This document shows positions 1-11,527 of a stretch of 64,000 nt of DNA, in pieces. Position 1 is the first letter of the stretch. Every line of letters starts with the position of its first letter. The notes under the pieces were generated by a model that did no database searches, was not told the origin of the DNA, and was given only the letters and a program-made list of their open reading frames with translations. Origin of the DNA: Paenalcaligenes niemegkensis (GTDB taxonomy: Bacteria > Pseudomonadota > Gammaproteobacteria > Burkholderiales > Burkholderiaceae_B); the NCBI RefSeq assembly GCF_022230885.1, contig NZ_JAKGCT010000004.1, positions 1,302,001-1,366,000 of the forward strand. The letters are read 5' to 3'. The translations under genes and the position numbers were made by a program.

Positions 1-3000
1 TTTCATAAGCGGGGGAACCCAGCCCCACAGCCAGCGCACCCGCAGCGGCCGTACCGCCCCCGGCATGCAGGCTGAGCTGGCCATCCAGCGCCACGCCGTT
101 ATTAGACGTAATACTGATGGCACCGCCCTGGCTGTAGTGCCGATCCAGCTTAGCCCCTGGCATAGCAAACTCGGCAGCAGCGCCACTGGCATCCAGATGA
201 GCGCTATCGGTAATTTCCACAAACAAATGCGGGGCAATCACATCGCCCTGTTCTTCATCAATCGTGCCGCCCACCACGATACTGCCTGCAGCGTAAACCA
301 AACCATAGGGCAAAACCTCACTAGGTAGCACTTGCTTACTGACAGCCGAGCCACCCGACACATCCAGTTCACCACTAATCAAGATAGAACGCGCATGGGG
401 CTCCCCGCCAGAAACTGCCGAGGGATTAGCGTAAAGCTCTGTCAGACTAATATTGCCGCCCTTGGCCTGTAAATGCCCCGCTACGGTCAGTTGGCCAATG
501 CTGCCGATGGCAATGCTTTGCCCTGGGTCCACTGAAACAGTAGCATTCGAATCAATCAAGGCCGTCACATTCCCAGGCTTGGCAAAAACGCCCGCATAAC
601 TGGGTTCGGCTCCGGCATGCAGTGTTAAACTAGCTCCACGGCGTTGACTCAATTGACGACTGCCTGGGTTTTCTACATACAACGATGGCGTCCATAGCGA
701 CAATGCATCGGCTTTATTCACTAAGCTGAATGCCCCTGTTTCTGGTCGCAACACAGGCATTTCTACTGCAAGATGCGTATTAGAAGCGACAGAAAGCCCT
801 TGAGCTCCCGCAACGCTATAACTTGAAAATCCCCGCTGAAACAATGCAGGATCAAGCTGTGTAAAAGCCCCCACGCGTACATCACGGTTCAACTGTGTGC
901 CGGGATTCAACGGACTACCCGCAGAGATCACCACTTTAGTGCTGTCCATTTCCTGCAACAGCTCGGCCGTCAATACCGTGCCAGCGGTCAAACTTTTAGT
1001 GTAGGTGTTATACGTTTCTATGCCTTCGGTCGGAAATACTCCCACAGGCAACACATAACTACCATCTAGAGGGAAACCCCCATTATTTATGCTGACAAGA
1101 GTCCAACCTTTAGGAATAACTACATTTGGATCGGCCTGACTTCCAGCGAAGGGTCTAAATGATTGTTCCTTACCGCTTGGATCTTTAGCCGTTATTACAT
1201 ACCCCCAAAGCCAAGCTCTACCTGGCTCTCCCGTGTCCAACGGAATATTCCAGTCGGCTAACAAGGTGATCGGCCCACCAAAGTCTGTCGCAAGCTGAGC
1301 TAATACAGGCTCACCGGCTTTAATACGGTTAGACTCATACCGATAGGTAGTAGGCAATACACCACCTAAACCTAGCTCAATATCTTCCAGCAGCGTTAAA
1401 CCCAGCTTTAAGGTTTCGCCTGCCTTAAGCACCCCTCTTCAGTTAAAAACCCCGAGCCTATGCCCACCGCCATGCCCGAGGCAATATGCAATTCGCCCCC
1501 ACCGTTGACCCCATAGCCCTGAATATCGCCGTTTAGCGTGAGCATAGATGGACGAGTCGACTGTTCACCAGCCGCCAGAGTGACATTACCGCCCTTGCCG
1601 CCTATTAAACGGCCTTGCTGTATCATGGCTGCCCCCGAGGTCACGTCAATCAGACTACCCGCATTGAGCGTCACCGCGCCACGACTACGAATGGCGATGT
1701 TGCCACCATTGATAAAGGGTTGCACGGCCGCGTGGTCGGGATTCAAATTCAGGTTAGCCCAAAGGCCAGCGGCGTTAAGCACGACGTTGTCGTGAACGGT
1801 GACCGATTCGGCATCCAAGCCATCACTGGCGGAAATCGCCGCGTCATGAAACCCCAGGTTAGATGCATAGCCCTGCACAATATTACCCAGGCTGATGCTG
1901 CCGCTGTGGGCTGTCAGATCGGCCATCACGTCTACTGCACCCGCATGGAGACCGATATGACCGCCATGATTCACCATTAAGGCGCCTTGTACCTGAATAC
2001 TGTCTTGGGCCAGAATCTTGAATTCATCCAAGTTCATGCTGCTCAGTGTGTCGGCATCTAAATAGAGCGAGTTTTGTCGTTCTTCGGGTAAAACCTCGTC
2101 CAGCGTTAACACGTCCGCAATATTATCGACTTGCCCCAAAATAACGTCTTTTAGCGCACTAGTGGCTTCGCCGTAACGCAGCCTGCCCGTATTTTTATCG
2201 TAAACGGGCGTGAAACGCCCTACCCATAACTGGCCACGACGGGCAACGGCGTTTTGTGATTGGTAATAACCATCGGCCAATGCCGCATTGGCTTTTTCTG
2301 TTTGGCGCGCCCCTTGGTAAACATCGCTGATGATGTCACCTTCCAATACCGCGTTGGCGGTAGAGACTATGAACCGTCCGGCATCGCGCCCTACGGTGTA
2401 GCCTTGCTCGAAGCGCTGGCGTGGACCAATTAAAGGATTATAAAAAGTGCGGGTGGCAGTTTCACCCCAGCGTACGTGTTTGTCTTCGTAGCCACGGTAG
2501 AGGCCTTCATACAGCAGATCACCCGGTGCGCGGGAGGCTTCGTATAAGCGGCCATCCGCACCGCGCAGCCAGGTTTGCTGCAGGTAGCCGCTTTGCACAT
2601 CCAGCGTACCACCAGAGAGATTAATACTGGACCCGGCGCGGGTAATCAGCTCGCCGCCGGTAGCCATAATCGTGCCGCCCTGCGCCATCCATTCGCCAGT
2701 GCTGTGGCCTTGGGTTCCAAGGTAACCACTAACTTCCAGCAAACCACCGGCGGTGTACCAACGGTCGGATTCGTAGCCGTTGGTGCCCGCCGCTACATGC
2801 ACCAGCGTGCGGCGGTCTATCCATAAATCGTTGCTGTTGAGTGTGCCGCTGTCGCGGTTGATGGGAGCATCGCGCTGCTCGTTACCCTGCACGTTGATGT
2901 TCAGGTTATTGCTTTCCATGGCTATGCGCACGCCCACAGCACCTGACACATCCAGCGTGGCGCCGGTGTCGATCAAGGTGCGCTTTTTAGCGGCCACGAC

Positions 3001-4530
3001 GATCTGCCCGCCAGTCGCCAGGGTCAGGGAGTCGCCCTGAAACTCGGCAGTGTTGCCGGAGACGATTTCAATGCGTGATAAGTCGCTGCGATCCCAGGCC
3101 GTGCTTAGGTTATCGAAGTTGCCAGTGGCCATTAGGTTATGGCTGCCGCTTAAACTGCCGCCATCCAATGCTTGCAACGCGGCATCACGCTGGCTATCCA
3201 GCCCTGAGGTGATCGATTCATCCAGCACAATGGCGGTGGTACTGCCTTGGGCCAGTGTTACCCGACCATCGCTGTCACTGGCGCTATTCAACAGATGGAT
3301 GGTGCCGCGTATCGCAGTTGAGGTCGTTGCAACAGCGACCCCGGCTTGTGTTACGTCATGCCCAGTCAGGGTGATGTCGCCTGTGGCGGCGGTGATCAGG
3401 CCTGTGTTAAGCACTTTGCCGCTGCTCAGACTATCTGTTTTAAGGTGCGCTGCAACCTCGTTTCCACGGGTGGTGGACTGTTTATTACCTTCGGTACCTA
3501 CCCCTTTACGTATGAAAAAATTATCGCCAGCCGCCAAGGTGGTTTGTCCGCTGGCGGTGGTGATTTGACCGTCGTTATGGATGTCAGACCCCAGCAGTAG
3601 TGCATAACCCCCACCTTGCGTGGCCGAGGTGGGGACGTGAGTCGTGATCTGCGCGCCGCGCTGCACTTCAATTTTGCCGTTTGCGTTGGTAAAAGTGGCG
3701 GCGTTATTTGCGCCATACAGTCCATGATCGCGAAACTGATCATCGCTGATGTTGGCGGCAGCCGCCACCAAATTCCGCACGTTGACCTGACTGCTGCCGC
3801 TAAAAACAACCCCGTTGGCGTTGGCAATCATCACCGTGCCATCGCCCTTGATCTGGCCTTGTATCTGACTAGGACGTGAATTGGGGTCGTTGACACGGTT
3901 AAGCGCTGCCCAGTTGGCTTGTTGCTTGAAATCTACCGTCGTGTTGCGACCAACGTTAAACGTTTCCCAGTTAAGAATGGCTTTGTCGCCGGTTTGCTCA
4001 ATCGCTACATTAGTACGCTCACCATTTTGTGTTTGCACAGGAGCGTTGGCATTGATCCAGGCTTCGCTTAATGGTCGGGTGGCGTCAACTTTTAAACCAC
4101 CTTCAGTCAATCCATCTAGCACCGACGCCGCACTTTGCGCTGTATTTCGCGCCGCCGACTGTGCCGCCTGTTGCGCCGCAATCGCTGCCGCGGCACTGCC
4201 CAGGTTTTCTACCGACCGGTTCAATTTTTGACGTGCTTGCTGTTGCTGTCGCGCTGCCGTGCTGCCGCCAGGCAGCCTGTTCGCCCCGTGCTGGCCTGTG
4301 GCTGCGCCTTTGCCAGCCATCCAGCTACCACTAAAAGGTCGTGCCTGTGCTTGTACAGTGGGTGACAGCAGGCTGCCGCCCGTGATTGCCAATACAGCAA
4401 GCGCCGCCGCCAGCGGTTTTAAGGCGGCTGCAGCGGGTATTTCTTTAACAAGCAAGGGGTTGTTGTTTTCAGAGCTTATGCCTTGAAAGTCTTTTACGAC
4501 TTGCTGCGCTTGCGTTTGACTGGACACCAT
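1..4530 (-). CDS. FhaB-like filamentous haemagglutinin-family exoprotein (frameshifted here, C-terminus outside window)
   Basis: Large secreted protein of the filamentous haemagglutinin type, expected to form a beta-helical surface adhesin. Residues about 36-61 are a hydrophobic signal segment ending VQA; 90-145 are Gln/Ala rich; a haemagglutinin activation (TPS-like) domain lies at about 165-265, with NWETFNVGRNTTVDF and GTVMIANANGVVFSG. Irregular G/N/T/V-rich repeats follow. The first frame stops at 1408, but one base over from the CCCC run at 1432-1435 the same kind of sequence continues open to base 1, so the product exceeds 1,500 residues and is cut by the window edge. The break is probably a missing base. 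No TpsB (FhaC-like) transporter gene is present; upstream on the same strand are a PstS-like gene and a type II secretion operon. The ATG start lacks a strong ribosome binding site. Family assignment is firm, export route is inferred. Confidence 0.82.
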
Positions 4531-4694
4531 GGCCGACTGCCTTTATAGCGAAAAGGTGGAGCGACAGACCTAATTGCCTTGCCGCCAAAATTCTGTATTG
4601 ATGGTCAACGCCCCTTAAGGAAAAGGACGCTGACCGGATGTGACTACTACTTTTGCAGACTATGCTTTGTGACTACCTAGCAAGGTCTTGATTA

Positions 4695-5918
4695 CTACGG
4701 GCGACCAACACCTGGGGCGCAATTACCGATATCCAGGTTATTGCTATCACCCGTTACAAAGGTCGCGAGAATGGCGTCTTTGAAGTCTTGTGGCATAGGG
4801 ATGAAAGCATGATTTTCGATAATCACGTCTTTACCAGTACCGGTTAGCTCAGTCACAAAACCTTTAACTTTGGCTTCTACAGTTTTGTCTTCGTAGCACT
4901 GATTAATCAGCAGGTTGGTGTAACCCACGATGGGGTAACCAGCTGTAGGAAGAACGTCAAAGGTAGGAACCCAAGCCAATGGGTTAAAGCTAGCAGACCC
5001 TTCAGGAGCCGATGCTGTACCCAATGCGTCGATAACCTTCTGTGTTACTGGCATTTCAGCAATATTCGAAGCATTGGCAACTGCCGCTACTTTCAAGCCG
5101 TTGTTCAAGTCAGCCTGGGTGTAGTCAGGGCTAACGTAACCAATGCTGCCATCAGTACTGGTTACCTGAGTAACTACACCACCGCTGCCATCAGCACCTA
5201 CAAAAGTAGCTGGGACTGTATTGTTCACGAACAGCATTTTGAAATCTGATACGGTGGAAAACTTACCGTTGTTTTTCAACGTGCTGCTACCTATGGTGAT
5301 ATCAGCGCAAGCGTTAGTTAAGTAACGTGTGAACAGTTCAGTGGTACCACTGCTATCAAGTCTGTATACAGGCTTAAGTGCACCTGTACGATCGTCGCGC
5401 TCCGTCTCTGGAAGGTCTTCCCAATTGAGGGCAACACCTGCAAAAATTTTGCACATGGAATCACGGCTCAGCTTTACATTACCTGTACCGGGCATGTTGA
5501 AAGGAATGGTTACCGAAGTAGCCACAGCGGGTATCTGAATTAAACGCCCCCAAGAAGATTGATTGCTCATTACATAAGCGCCCAACTCAGTCTGACTTAA
5601 AACCGAATCACTACCCGCAAAATGCACAGACTGTGACGCAGGCCAGTCAGGTTTTACATCTTCTGGAGCAAGTTCGTTCTTAAAGTATCTGCCCTCAGTC
5701 GCCTGCGGGTTGTTGTCTAAGAAAGCCTTTTTACCCGCGCCACTGCCTGTACCGGTGTAGCTGAAGTCGGATGGCAACAAGCCGTCCTTGTACAACAACT
5801 CGGGCAACGTAGCACCACCACCTACAACGACGGATTGTGCAGTTACTGCACTTGCGGCGGCCATCATGCCTAAAGCCAAAGCAGCCGAAACCATTTTCAG
5901 TTGAAAACTTTTGTTCAC
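4695..5918 (-). CDS. PstS/DING-like phosphate-binding protein, exported
   Basis: Exported solute-binding protein of the PstS/DING superfamily, 407 residues. Residues 1-28 are a Sec signal peptide with likely cleavage after AVTA or VTAQ. GGGATLPELLY near the mature N-terminus, GTGSGAGKKAF, and DSSGTTELFTRYL correspond to the segments that wrap phosphate in PstS. The start is GTG with AGGAG seven bases upstream. No pstC, pstA or pstB accompanies it. It sits between gspF and the FhaB-like gene on one strand, so it may be a secreted phosphate scavenger or T2SS cargo rather than the partner of an ABC transporter; that role is inference. A Pho-box-like site lies 166-183 bases upstream of the start codon. 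Confidence 0.85.
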   Translation of the reverse strand: MNKSFQLKMVSAALALGMMAAASAVTAQSVVVGGGATLPELLYKDGLLPSDFSYTGTGSGAGKKAFLDNNPQATEGRYFKNELAPEDVKPDWPASQSVHFAGSDSVLSQTELGAYVMSNQSSWGRLIQIPAVATSVTIPFNMPGTGNVKLSRDSMCKIFAGVALNWEDLPETERDDRTGALKPVYRLDSSGTTELFTRYLTNACADITIGSSTLKNNGKFSTVSDFKMLFVNNTVPATFVGADGSGGVVTQVTSTDGSIGYVSPDYTQADLNNGLKVAAVANASNIAEMPVTQKVIDALGTASAPEGSASFNPLAWVPTFDVLPTAGYPIVGYTNLLINQCYEDKTVEAKVKGFVTELTGTGKDVIIENHAFIPMPQDFKDAILATFVTGDSNNLDIGNCAPGVGRP

Positions 5919-6083
5919 GGTAAAACTCCTTTTACACTTACGACAATACGAAAGGAAAATAACGCAGCCGATTACGCTGTTTGAAATTGAAAGCTAATTT
6001 TTTGCGTTAGCCGATCTTCTGATCGACGTGGTCATTGTGCGTGTTTAAGATGGCAATACTGTTAATTAAACTCGGGAGTTAAG

Positions 6084-6101
6084 GTTTCAGTTTTGTGACA
6101 A
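6084..6101 (-). promoter_or_regulatory. Pho-box-like site upstream of the PstS-like gene
   Basis: Read on the minus strand this is TTGTCACAAAACTGAAAC: two 7-base halves (TTGTCAC, CTGAAAC) separated by AAAA, each matching 5 of 7 bases of the PhoB half-site CTGTCAT. It lies between the end of gspF and the PstS-like gene. A TTTAAT candidate -10 follows 13 bases downstream. The match is imperfect, but the position and the gene it precedes fit PhoB control. Confidence 0.4.
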
Positions 6102-6153
6102 ACACATGAAGTTTCAACGAATTTCTGCTGCTTTTAGGGGCTAAACGACGGTT

Positions 6154-7352
6154 TTACTGGACCATTTGATTGATTTCCATGATGGGCATCATGACGGCCA
6201 GCACGATCACCATGACAACGCCGCCCATGCCTAAAATCATTAATGGCTCTAGCAGGGCCGTCAGGCGAGTGGCTCGTTGTTCTAAATCACGCGATAGGTT
6301 TTGTGCAGCGCGGCTTAGCATGGGTGCCAGCGCACCGGTTTTCTCGCCGCTGGCCACCAGGTGGCATAGTGTTGAGGGGAAAATCTTTTGGGCGCGCAAC
6401 GCGGCAGCCAGGGTTGAGCCTTCTTTCACGCGGCTGACCACGTCCATGGCCCCGGCCCGCAAGCATTCGTTGCCCAGGGTGTCGCGGGCGGCCTCCAGTC
6501 CACGTACCAGATGCACTCCTGCGTCGAGCAAAATAGCCAGGGTCGAGGCAAAGCGGGCGGTGTTTAAGCCCAGCACGAATTTGCCCAGCAAGGGCAGGCG
6601 CAATACCTGCGTGTGCCAGGCCAGTTTGCGTTCCGGGTTGCGTAATAGTCGGCGCCACCCACTAAAGGCCCCGATCAGCACGATGCCAGTCAGCAGCCCC
6701 CAGTGTTGTACATAGTCGCTTAGGTCGAGCATGAGCTGGGTTAATAAGGGTAGGTCTTGGCGGGCTTGTGTGAAAGCACCGACTACCTGCGGGACCACGT
6801 AGGCCAGCAAGAAGATAACGATGCCCACGGCCACGATTGAAACAATCACAGGGTAGATCAGGGCGGTCATTAGCTTGGATCGCAAGGTGCCACGGCTTTC
6901 AAGGTAGTCGGACAATTGCTCCATGACCCGGGCCAGATCACCAGCGTCTTCGGCGGCACTGATCAGAGCCCGGTAGATGTCGGGAAAGTCGCCGGGACGC
7001 TGCGCCAGCGCATCGGCCAGACGCATGCCGCCACGCACATGGTTGCAGACCTCGAGCAGGGACTGGGCGATGTGCTTTTTCTCGGCTTGTTCGATGGTGG
7101 CCATTAAGGCGGCCTCTAGTGGCAAGCTGGCGCTAAGCAGGCTGGCGAGTTCGCGGGTGGCCCAGGTGAGCTCACTATCAGACATGCGGGGGCTAAACCA
7201 CGATACGCTGGCACTGGCCTGTTCGTTAATTTCTAAAGGGGTCAGGCCGCGGCTGCGTAGCACCCGCGCACGGCACGTGGTGAGTCGGCTTCCACACTGC
7301 CCTGCAGCAGTTTGCCGGTTTCGTCGGCCGCTTCGTATCGGAATATCGCCAT
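6154..7352 (-). CDS. gspF: T2SS inner-membrane platform protein GspF (frameshifted near its N-terminus)
   Basis: Polytopic inner-membrane protein of the type II secretion platform that couples the GspE ATPase to the pseudopilus. Two GspF repeats are visible (about residues 60-190 and 265-395 of the restored protein), each with a GLRLADAL-like cytoplasmic stretch, and three membrane segments around VIVSIVAVGIVIFLLAYVV, LLTGIVLIGAF and the C-terminal LMILGMGGVVMVIVLAVMM. The normal N-terminus (MAIFRYEAADETGKLLQGSV) starts at ATG 7352 and runs out of frame at the CCC run 7263-7265; restoring one base gives a typical length of about 400 residues. Last gene of the gsp operon, 30 bases after gspE. 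The break is likely a sequence error. Confidence 0.88.
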
Positions 7353-7382
7353 GGTATTTATCCTGAATGCTTAGCCTTGGTG

Positions 7383-8846
7383 TCAGGCATCACGAGTTAC
7401 GCGCAGGATTTCTTCCTGAGTGGTGATGCCGGCATCGACCCAGCGTTGGCCATCTTCGCGCATGGTACGCATGCCTCCTTCCAGGGCAGCGGCCAGCAGG
7501 GTTTGTTCATCGGCCTGCTGGTTGATCAGACGGCGCAGGTCGTTATTGATCACAAACAGCTCATGCACGCCAGTGCGTCCGCGGTAACCCGATTGGGCAC
7601 AGGCTGGGCAACCCACGGCACGGTATAACTGACGGCCATCGGGGCTTTGCTCTGGCTGTTTGCAATCGGTGCACAAGCAGCGCACCAGTCGCTGGGCAAG
7701 TACCCCCAGCAGTGTGGAGGCCAGAAGAAAAGGCTCCACCCCCATATCGACCACCCGCGTCACCGCCGAGACCGCATTATTGGTGTGTACCGACGTGAGT
7801 ACACCATGCCCGGTCAGCGAGGATTGAATGGCAATTTGCGCGGTTTCCAGGTCGCGGGTTTCACCAATCAGGATGTTGTCGGGGTCCTGGCGCAAGACAG
7901 CTCGCAAGGCCACAGCAAAACTCATTCCGATTTTGGCGTTGACCGGAATCTGGGCAATGCCCGGCAAGTCGTATTCGATGGGGTCTTCTACGGTCATGAT
8001 ATTGTTGGTGCTTTTGTCCAACTGCCCCAGCGCCGAGTACAGGGTGGTGGTTTTGCCGCTACCTGTGGGTCCGGTGACCAGTACAATGCCGTGGGGCTGA
8101 CGTATCAGTTTTGTCAAACCTTCTTGCACTTCGGGTGCCATGCCCAGCGAGGCCAATTGCAGGCGCCCGGCATCTTTAAGCAGTAAGCGCAGCACCACGC
8201 GTTCGCCGTGTGCCGTGGGTACGGTAGAGACGCGAACGTCGATGGCTTTACCGCCCACGCGCAAGCCGATGCGACCATCCTGGGGCAGCCGTTTTTCGGC
8301 GATGTCCAGATGGGCCATGATTTTGATGCGCGAGATTAAGGCGGCATGCAGGGCCTTGCGCGGCGCGACGACTTCACGAAATTGCCCGTCAACCCGGTAG
8401 CGGACGCTGGCATGGGTCTCGAACACCTCGAAGTGAATGTCGCTGGCACCATCGCGTGCGGCCTGAGTGAGCAGCGCATTGATCATTTTTATGACTGGCG
8501 CACCGTCGGTGGCGTCGAGCAGGTCGGTGACTTCCGGAATGTCTTGCATGAGCCGGTCGAGGTCGAGATCGTTTTCGGCGGCACCGACCACCGAGGCCAC
8601 GTCGCCTTCTCGTGCATAGGTGCTTGCCAATAGTGCTTCGACCTGTGTTTCGGTGGTGTTTTGCAAGTGTGCCTGGGGGTAGCGGCGCATAACCTCGCTC
8701 AGTGCCCAGCCCGGCGTTTTCGGGCTGGTGCTGATGCTAATTTGGCCGTCGTCGAGCCGGCTGGCAACGATGCGTTGCGCCCTGGCCCATGCAAAGGGCA
8801 ATGGTGTCCATTCGGTGGCGGCGATTGACGCGTGTGAGCTTGTCAT
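7383..8846 (-). CDS. gspE: T2SS ATPase GspE
   Basis: Cytoplasmic secretion ATPase that powers pseudopilus assembly. The 487-residue protein has an N-terminal GspE domain, a Walker A motif GPTGSGKTTTLYS, the Asp-box and Walker B region ending in ILIGETRDLETA, a His box LTGHGVLTSVHTN, and the tetracysteine zinc site CLCTDC...CPAC that separates GspE from several pilus ATPases. Its ATG overlaps the gspD stop (ATGA), so translation is coupled. The ETRD sequence replaces the common EIRD, a conservative change. Identification is secure. Confidence 0.95.
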   Translation of the reverse strand: MTSSHASIAATEWTPLPFAWARAQRIVASRLDDGQISISTSPKTPGWALSEVMRRYPQAHLQNTTETQVEALLASTYAREGDVASVVGAAENDLDLDRLMQDIPEVTDLLDATDGAPVIKMINALLTQAARDGASDIHFEVFETHASVRYRVDGQFREVVAPRKALHAALISRIKIMAHLDIAEKRLPQDGRIGLRVGGKAIDVRVSTVPTAHGERVVLRLLLKDAGRLQLASLGMAPEVQEGLTKLIRQPHGIVLVTGPTGSGKTTTLYSALGQLDKSTNNIMTVEDPIEYDLPGIAQIPVNAKIGMSFAVALRAVLRQDPDNILIGETRDLETAQIAIQSSLTGHGVLTSVHTNNAVSAVTRVVDMGVEPFLLASTLLGVLAQRLVRCLCTDCKQPEQSPDGRQLYRAVGCPACAQSGYRGRTGVHELFVINNDLRRLINQQADEQTLLAAALEGGMRTMREDGQRWVDAGITTQEEILRVTRDA

Positions 8847-11527
8847 GGCGTAACCACCAGTTCGGGCTGATAACCCAGCTCGCGTATCAGCTGGGTGGCG
8901 TTATCCAAAATGGTGGGGTCGCGTGCCACGTCTACACGGACGACATAGCTTGCCCCACCCGGACCGCTGACGGCATAGGCATCAAGCCCGCTGATGCGAA
9001 CACGCTGGGCGATGCGCGTGGCATCCTGCAGCTCAGCCACTTCGGCAAATTGCACCACACTGACTGGCCTGTTGACTTGGCCATGGAAGGCTTCAGGGTG
9101 TGACGCTAAGTTAACGCCTGTCGGTAAACGCGTGCGGACGACAGGTTCGGAATCGGTGTCGCCCGCAGGGCGAGGCAGTTGCCGCAGTTCGGTGCTGCTG
9201 TGAGTTAAGGGTGGTCTCTGGCCCTGGGTTTGATCCCAGTTTTCCGGGCGCAGGTCGTAGGGCCTGCTGCGGGCACGAGCGAGCGGAAGGTCAATGGGGG
9301 GCAGGATGGGTGTTGATATGTCGCGCAATAAGGGATGTTTGGCTGGTTGGGCCCGCGATTGTGCGCGACGCATGAAGTTATAGCGATCGACTGTCAGGCC
9401 ATAACCGTCGTTGACGTTACGCACCACATAGGGGCGCAGGAAAATCATTAAGTTGGTTTTGACGCGCTGGCGGCTCTCGTAGCGAAACAAGGCACCCAGT
9501 ATGGGGATGGAGCCCAGCACGGGCACCGCTTCGGTACTGCTTTGCACGGTGTCTTCAAGCAGTCCGCCCAGCACCATGATCTGGCCGTCATCCAACAGTA
9601 CACTGGTATCCAGGGCACGTTTGTTGGTGACCACGCCGCCCATGCTGCCCGAGGCGGTGTTATCGAGGCTGCTGACCTCTTGATAGATATCCAGCTTGAC
9701 CGTACCGCCTTCGGATATCTGTGGGCGTATGTTCAGTTTCAGGCCTACGTCTTCGCGCTGGATAGTCTGGAAAGGATTGCTGCTGCCCCCGCCACCGTCA
9801 GTGACATACTGACCGCTAATAAATGGGACCGTCTTGCCCACCATGATTGAAGCCTGTTCGTTATCCAGGGTTAGCAAGTTGGGGGTGGACAATATGTTGG
9901 CCCCGCCCTTGGTTTCGAGTGCACGAGCCAGCACCTTAAGATTTAGAATTTCACCGACTCCGGGTAAATTAACCGAGCCATCGATCACGCCAATGTTTAG
10001 TCCCGAGGGCAGTACATCAAGTGTGGTGCTGGCATTGGCATTAAGCCCCGAGCCCCCGAAACCGGCCCCGCCGAAAAGTCGTCCGTTGCCCGTCATCCAC
10101 TGCACACCTAGCTCGGAGGCGTCGGTTTCTGTGACTTCTACAATCATGCTTTCGACCAATACCTGGGCTCGGCGCTGATCAAGCAGGTCGATGACTTTAC
10201 GCAAGCTGCGATAGATGGGTTCGGGTGCTGAAATAATCAGGGTGTTGGTGCTGACATCGGCTTGTACGGTTACGCCCCCAGCGGAAAAAGCCGATGACTG
10301 GTCGCCATCGATAGCGCTGGTGCCGCTGTTTGCCAGCGATGAACTGCCCAGGCCCCCACCGTTGGCACTAGAACCACTGGCTTCGGCACCCGCACCGCCA
10401 AGCATGCCCCCTGATCCCAGGGCCGCTCGTACTGAATCGCCGCCCGTCAGTGCGCTGGTGGGGGATTCGCCTGTTAACGCCCCACGCAGTACAGTCGCCA
10501 GATGCGTTGCCTGTGCATTGCGCAGGTAGACCACATGCATGTTTCCGGGGTCGGTCTGGACGTTATCGAGCTCGATAATCAGGTTGCGGGCAAGCTCGGT
10601 GCGTTCGGGGCTGCTGGAACGGATGACCACGCTATTTGAGCGCGGGTCGGCCATGACCGCCAGCGTGTCGGTGCCCTGCCCGCCTCCTTCAAGCAAATCG
10701 GAAGCCATTGCCGCAATATCAACGGCCACGCCATTATGGATTTTAATCACGTCGGTATCGAGCGATGTTGGTGTGTCGATGCTTTGAATGATGCGTGCAA
10801 TGCGATTGAGGTTATCAGTGTGGTCGGTGATGACCAATGTGTTGTTGCCGGGGTATGCCGTAAGAGACCCCTCGCCGGCAATCATGGGCTGCAAGACCGG
10901 TACCAGTTTTTCAGCGCTTTCGTAGCTGAGCCTGAAGGTACGAGTGGCTATGCCACCGACCTCGTCCACGGACGGGTTGACTGCGCCACCTTGGGCTTTG
11001 GCATCGGCTGCGGGCACGACGCGACTGACGCCGTCGACATCAACGATGGTGAAACCCTGCATGCGAAGCGCGCCCAACAGCATGTTGTAGGCCGTGCGCT
11101 CGCTGACCTCGCCATCGGATACCAGGGTTAAATTTCCCGTGACCCTGGGGTCGACCAGAAAATTACGCCCGGTAAAGCGTGCCAGGGCACGTAATACCAC
11201 TTGCAGGTCGGCATCAACAAAGTTCAGCGACACGCCTGGTTCGTCGTTATTGGATGGAGCTTGTGCAGCTGCCGCATGGCGGTTAGCGCCCCGGTTGCTG
11301 GTGGACCGAATTACGTGCCGGGTGGTATCGGCGGCGGGCTCGGCTACCGGTGCAGTCATCGCGTCTGAGCCGTTATTTTGGCTTGTGGATGAGGGCACAT
11401 ACATGCCCTCACGCAAAAAGGGTTTTTCGTTAATCGCCGGAGCGACACAGCCTGTAAGGATGAAGCACAAAACCACCGTCACCGGACGCATTAAGCGGGG
11501 AGAGGCGGCATAAGGACTTGTTCGCAT
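8843..11527 (-). CDS. gspD: T2SS lipoprotein secretin GspD with C-terminal SPOR-like domain
   Basis: Outer-membrane secretin, 894 residues, longer than the usual 650-750. The N-terminus carries a lipobox (CFILTGC, Cys27, followed by Val), so it should be an outer-membrane lipoprotein that needs no separate pilotin, like HxcQ of Pseudomonas aeruginosa. N0 to N3 domains follow (VLRALARFTGRNFLVDPRVTG near 120), with a Gly/Ser-rich insert in N3, then the secretin core containing VPVLGSIPILGALFRY. After about residue 700 there is a proline-rich linker and, at about 815-893, a segment (SVVQFAEVAELQDATRIAQR ... SYVVRVDV) with the look of a SPOR peptidoglycan-binding fold. gspM stop and gspD start overlap (TGATG). 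The SPOR call is by eye. Confidence 0.93.
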   Translation of the reverse strand: MRTSPYAASPRLMRPVTVVLCFILTGCVAPAINEKPFLREGMYVPSSTSQNNGSDAMTAPVAEPAADTTRHVIRSTSNRGANRHAAAAQAPSNNDEPGVSLNFVDADLQVVLRALARFTGRNFLVDPRVTGNLTLVSDGEVSERTAYNMLLGALRMQGFTIVDVDGVSRVVPAADAKAQGGAVNPSVDEVGGIATRTFRLSYESAEKLVPVLQPMIAGEGSLTAYPGNNTLVITDHTDNLNRIARIIQSIDTPTSLDTDVIKIHNGVAVDIAAMASDLLEGGGQGTDTLAVMADPRSNSVVIRSSSPERTELARNLIIELDNVQTDPGNMHVVYLRNAQATHLATVLRGALTGESPTSALTGGDSVRAALGSGGMLGGAGAEASGSSANGGGLGSSSLANSGTSAIDGDQSSAFSAGGVTVQADVSTNTLIISAPEPIYRSLRKVIDLLDQRRAQVLVESMIVEVTETDASELGVQWMTGNGRLFGGAGFGGSGLNANASTTLDVLPSGLNIGVIDGSVNLPGVGEILNLKVLARALETKGGANILSTPNLLTLDNEQASIMVGKTVPFISGQYVTDGGGGSSNPFQTIQREDVGLKLNIRPQISEGGTVKLDIYQEVSSLDNTASGSMGGVVTNKRALDTSVLLDDGQIMVLGGLLEDTVQSSTEAVPVLGSIPILGALFRYESRQRVKTNLMIFLRPYVVRNVNDGYGLTVDRYNFMRRAQSRAQPAKHPLLRDISTPILPPIDLPLARARSRPYDLRPENWDQTQGQRPPLTHSSTELRQLPRPAGDTDSEPVVRTRLPTGVNLASHPEAFHGQVNRPVSVVQFAEVAELQDATRIAQRVRISGLDAYAVSGPGGASYVVRVDVARDPTILDNATQLIRELGYQPELVVTP

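Noticed and set aside
3050-3568. Long open frames on the plus strand opposite the FhaB-like gene
   Set aside because: They are antisense shadows of a repeat-rich gene with no domain or ribosome binding site.
4531-4694. Pho box before the FhaB-like gene
   Set aside because: TAGTCAC occurs but the second half-site does not fit; no better match was found in this gap.
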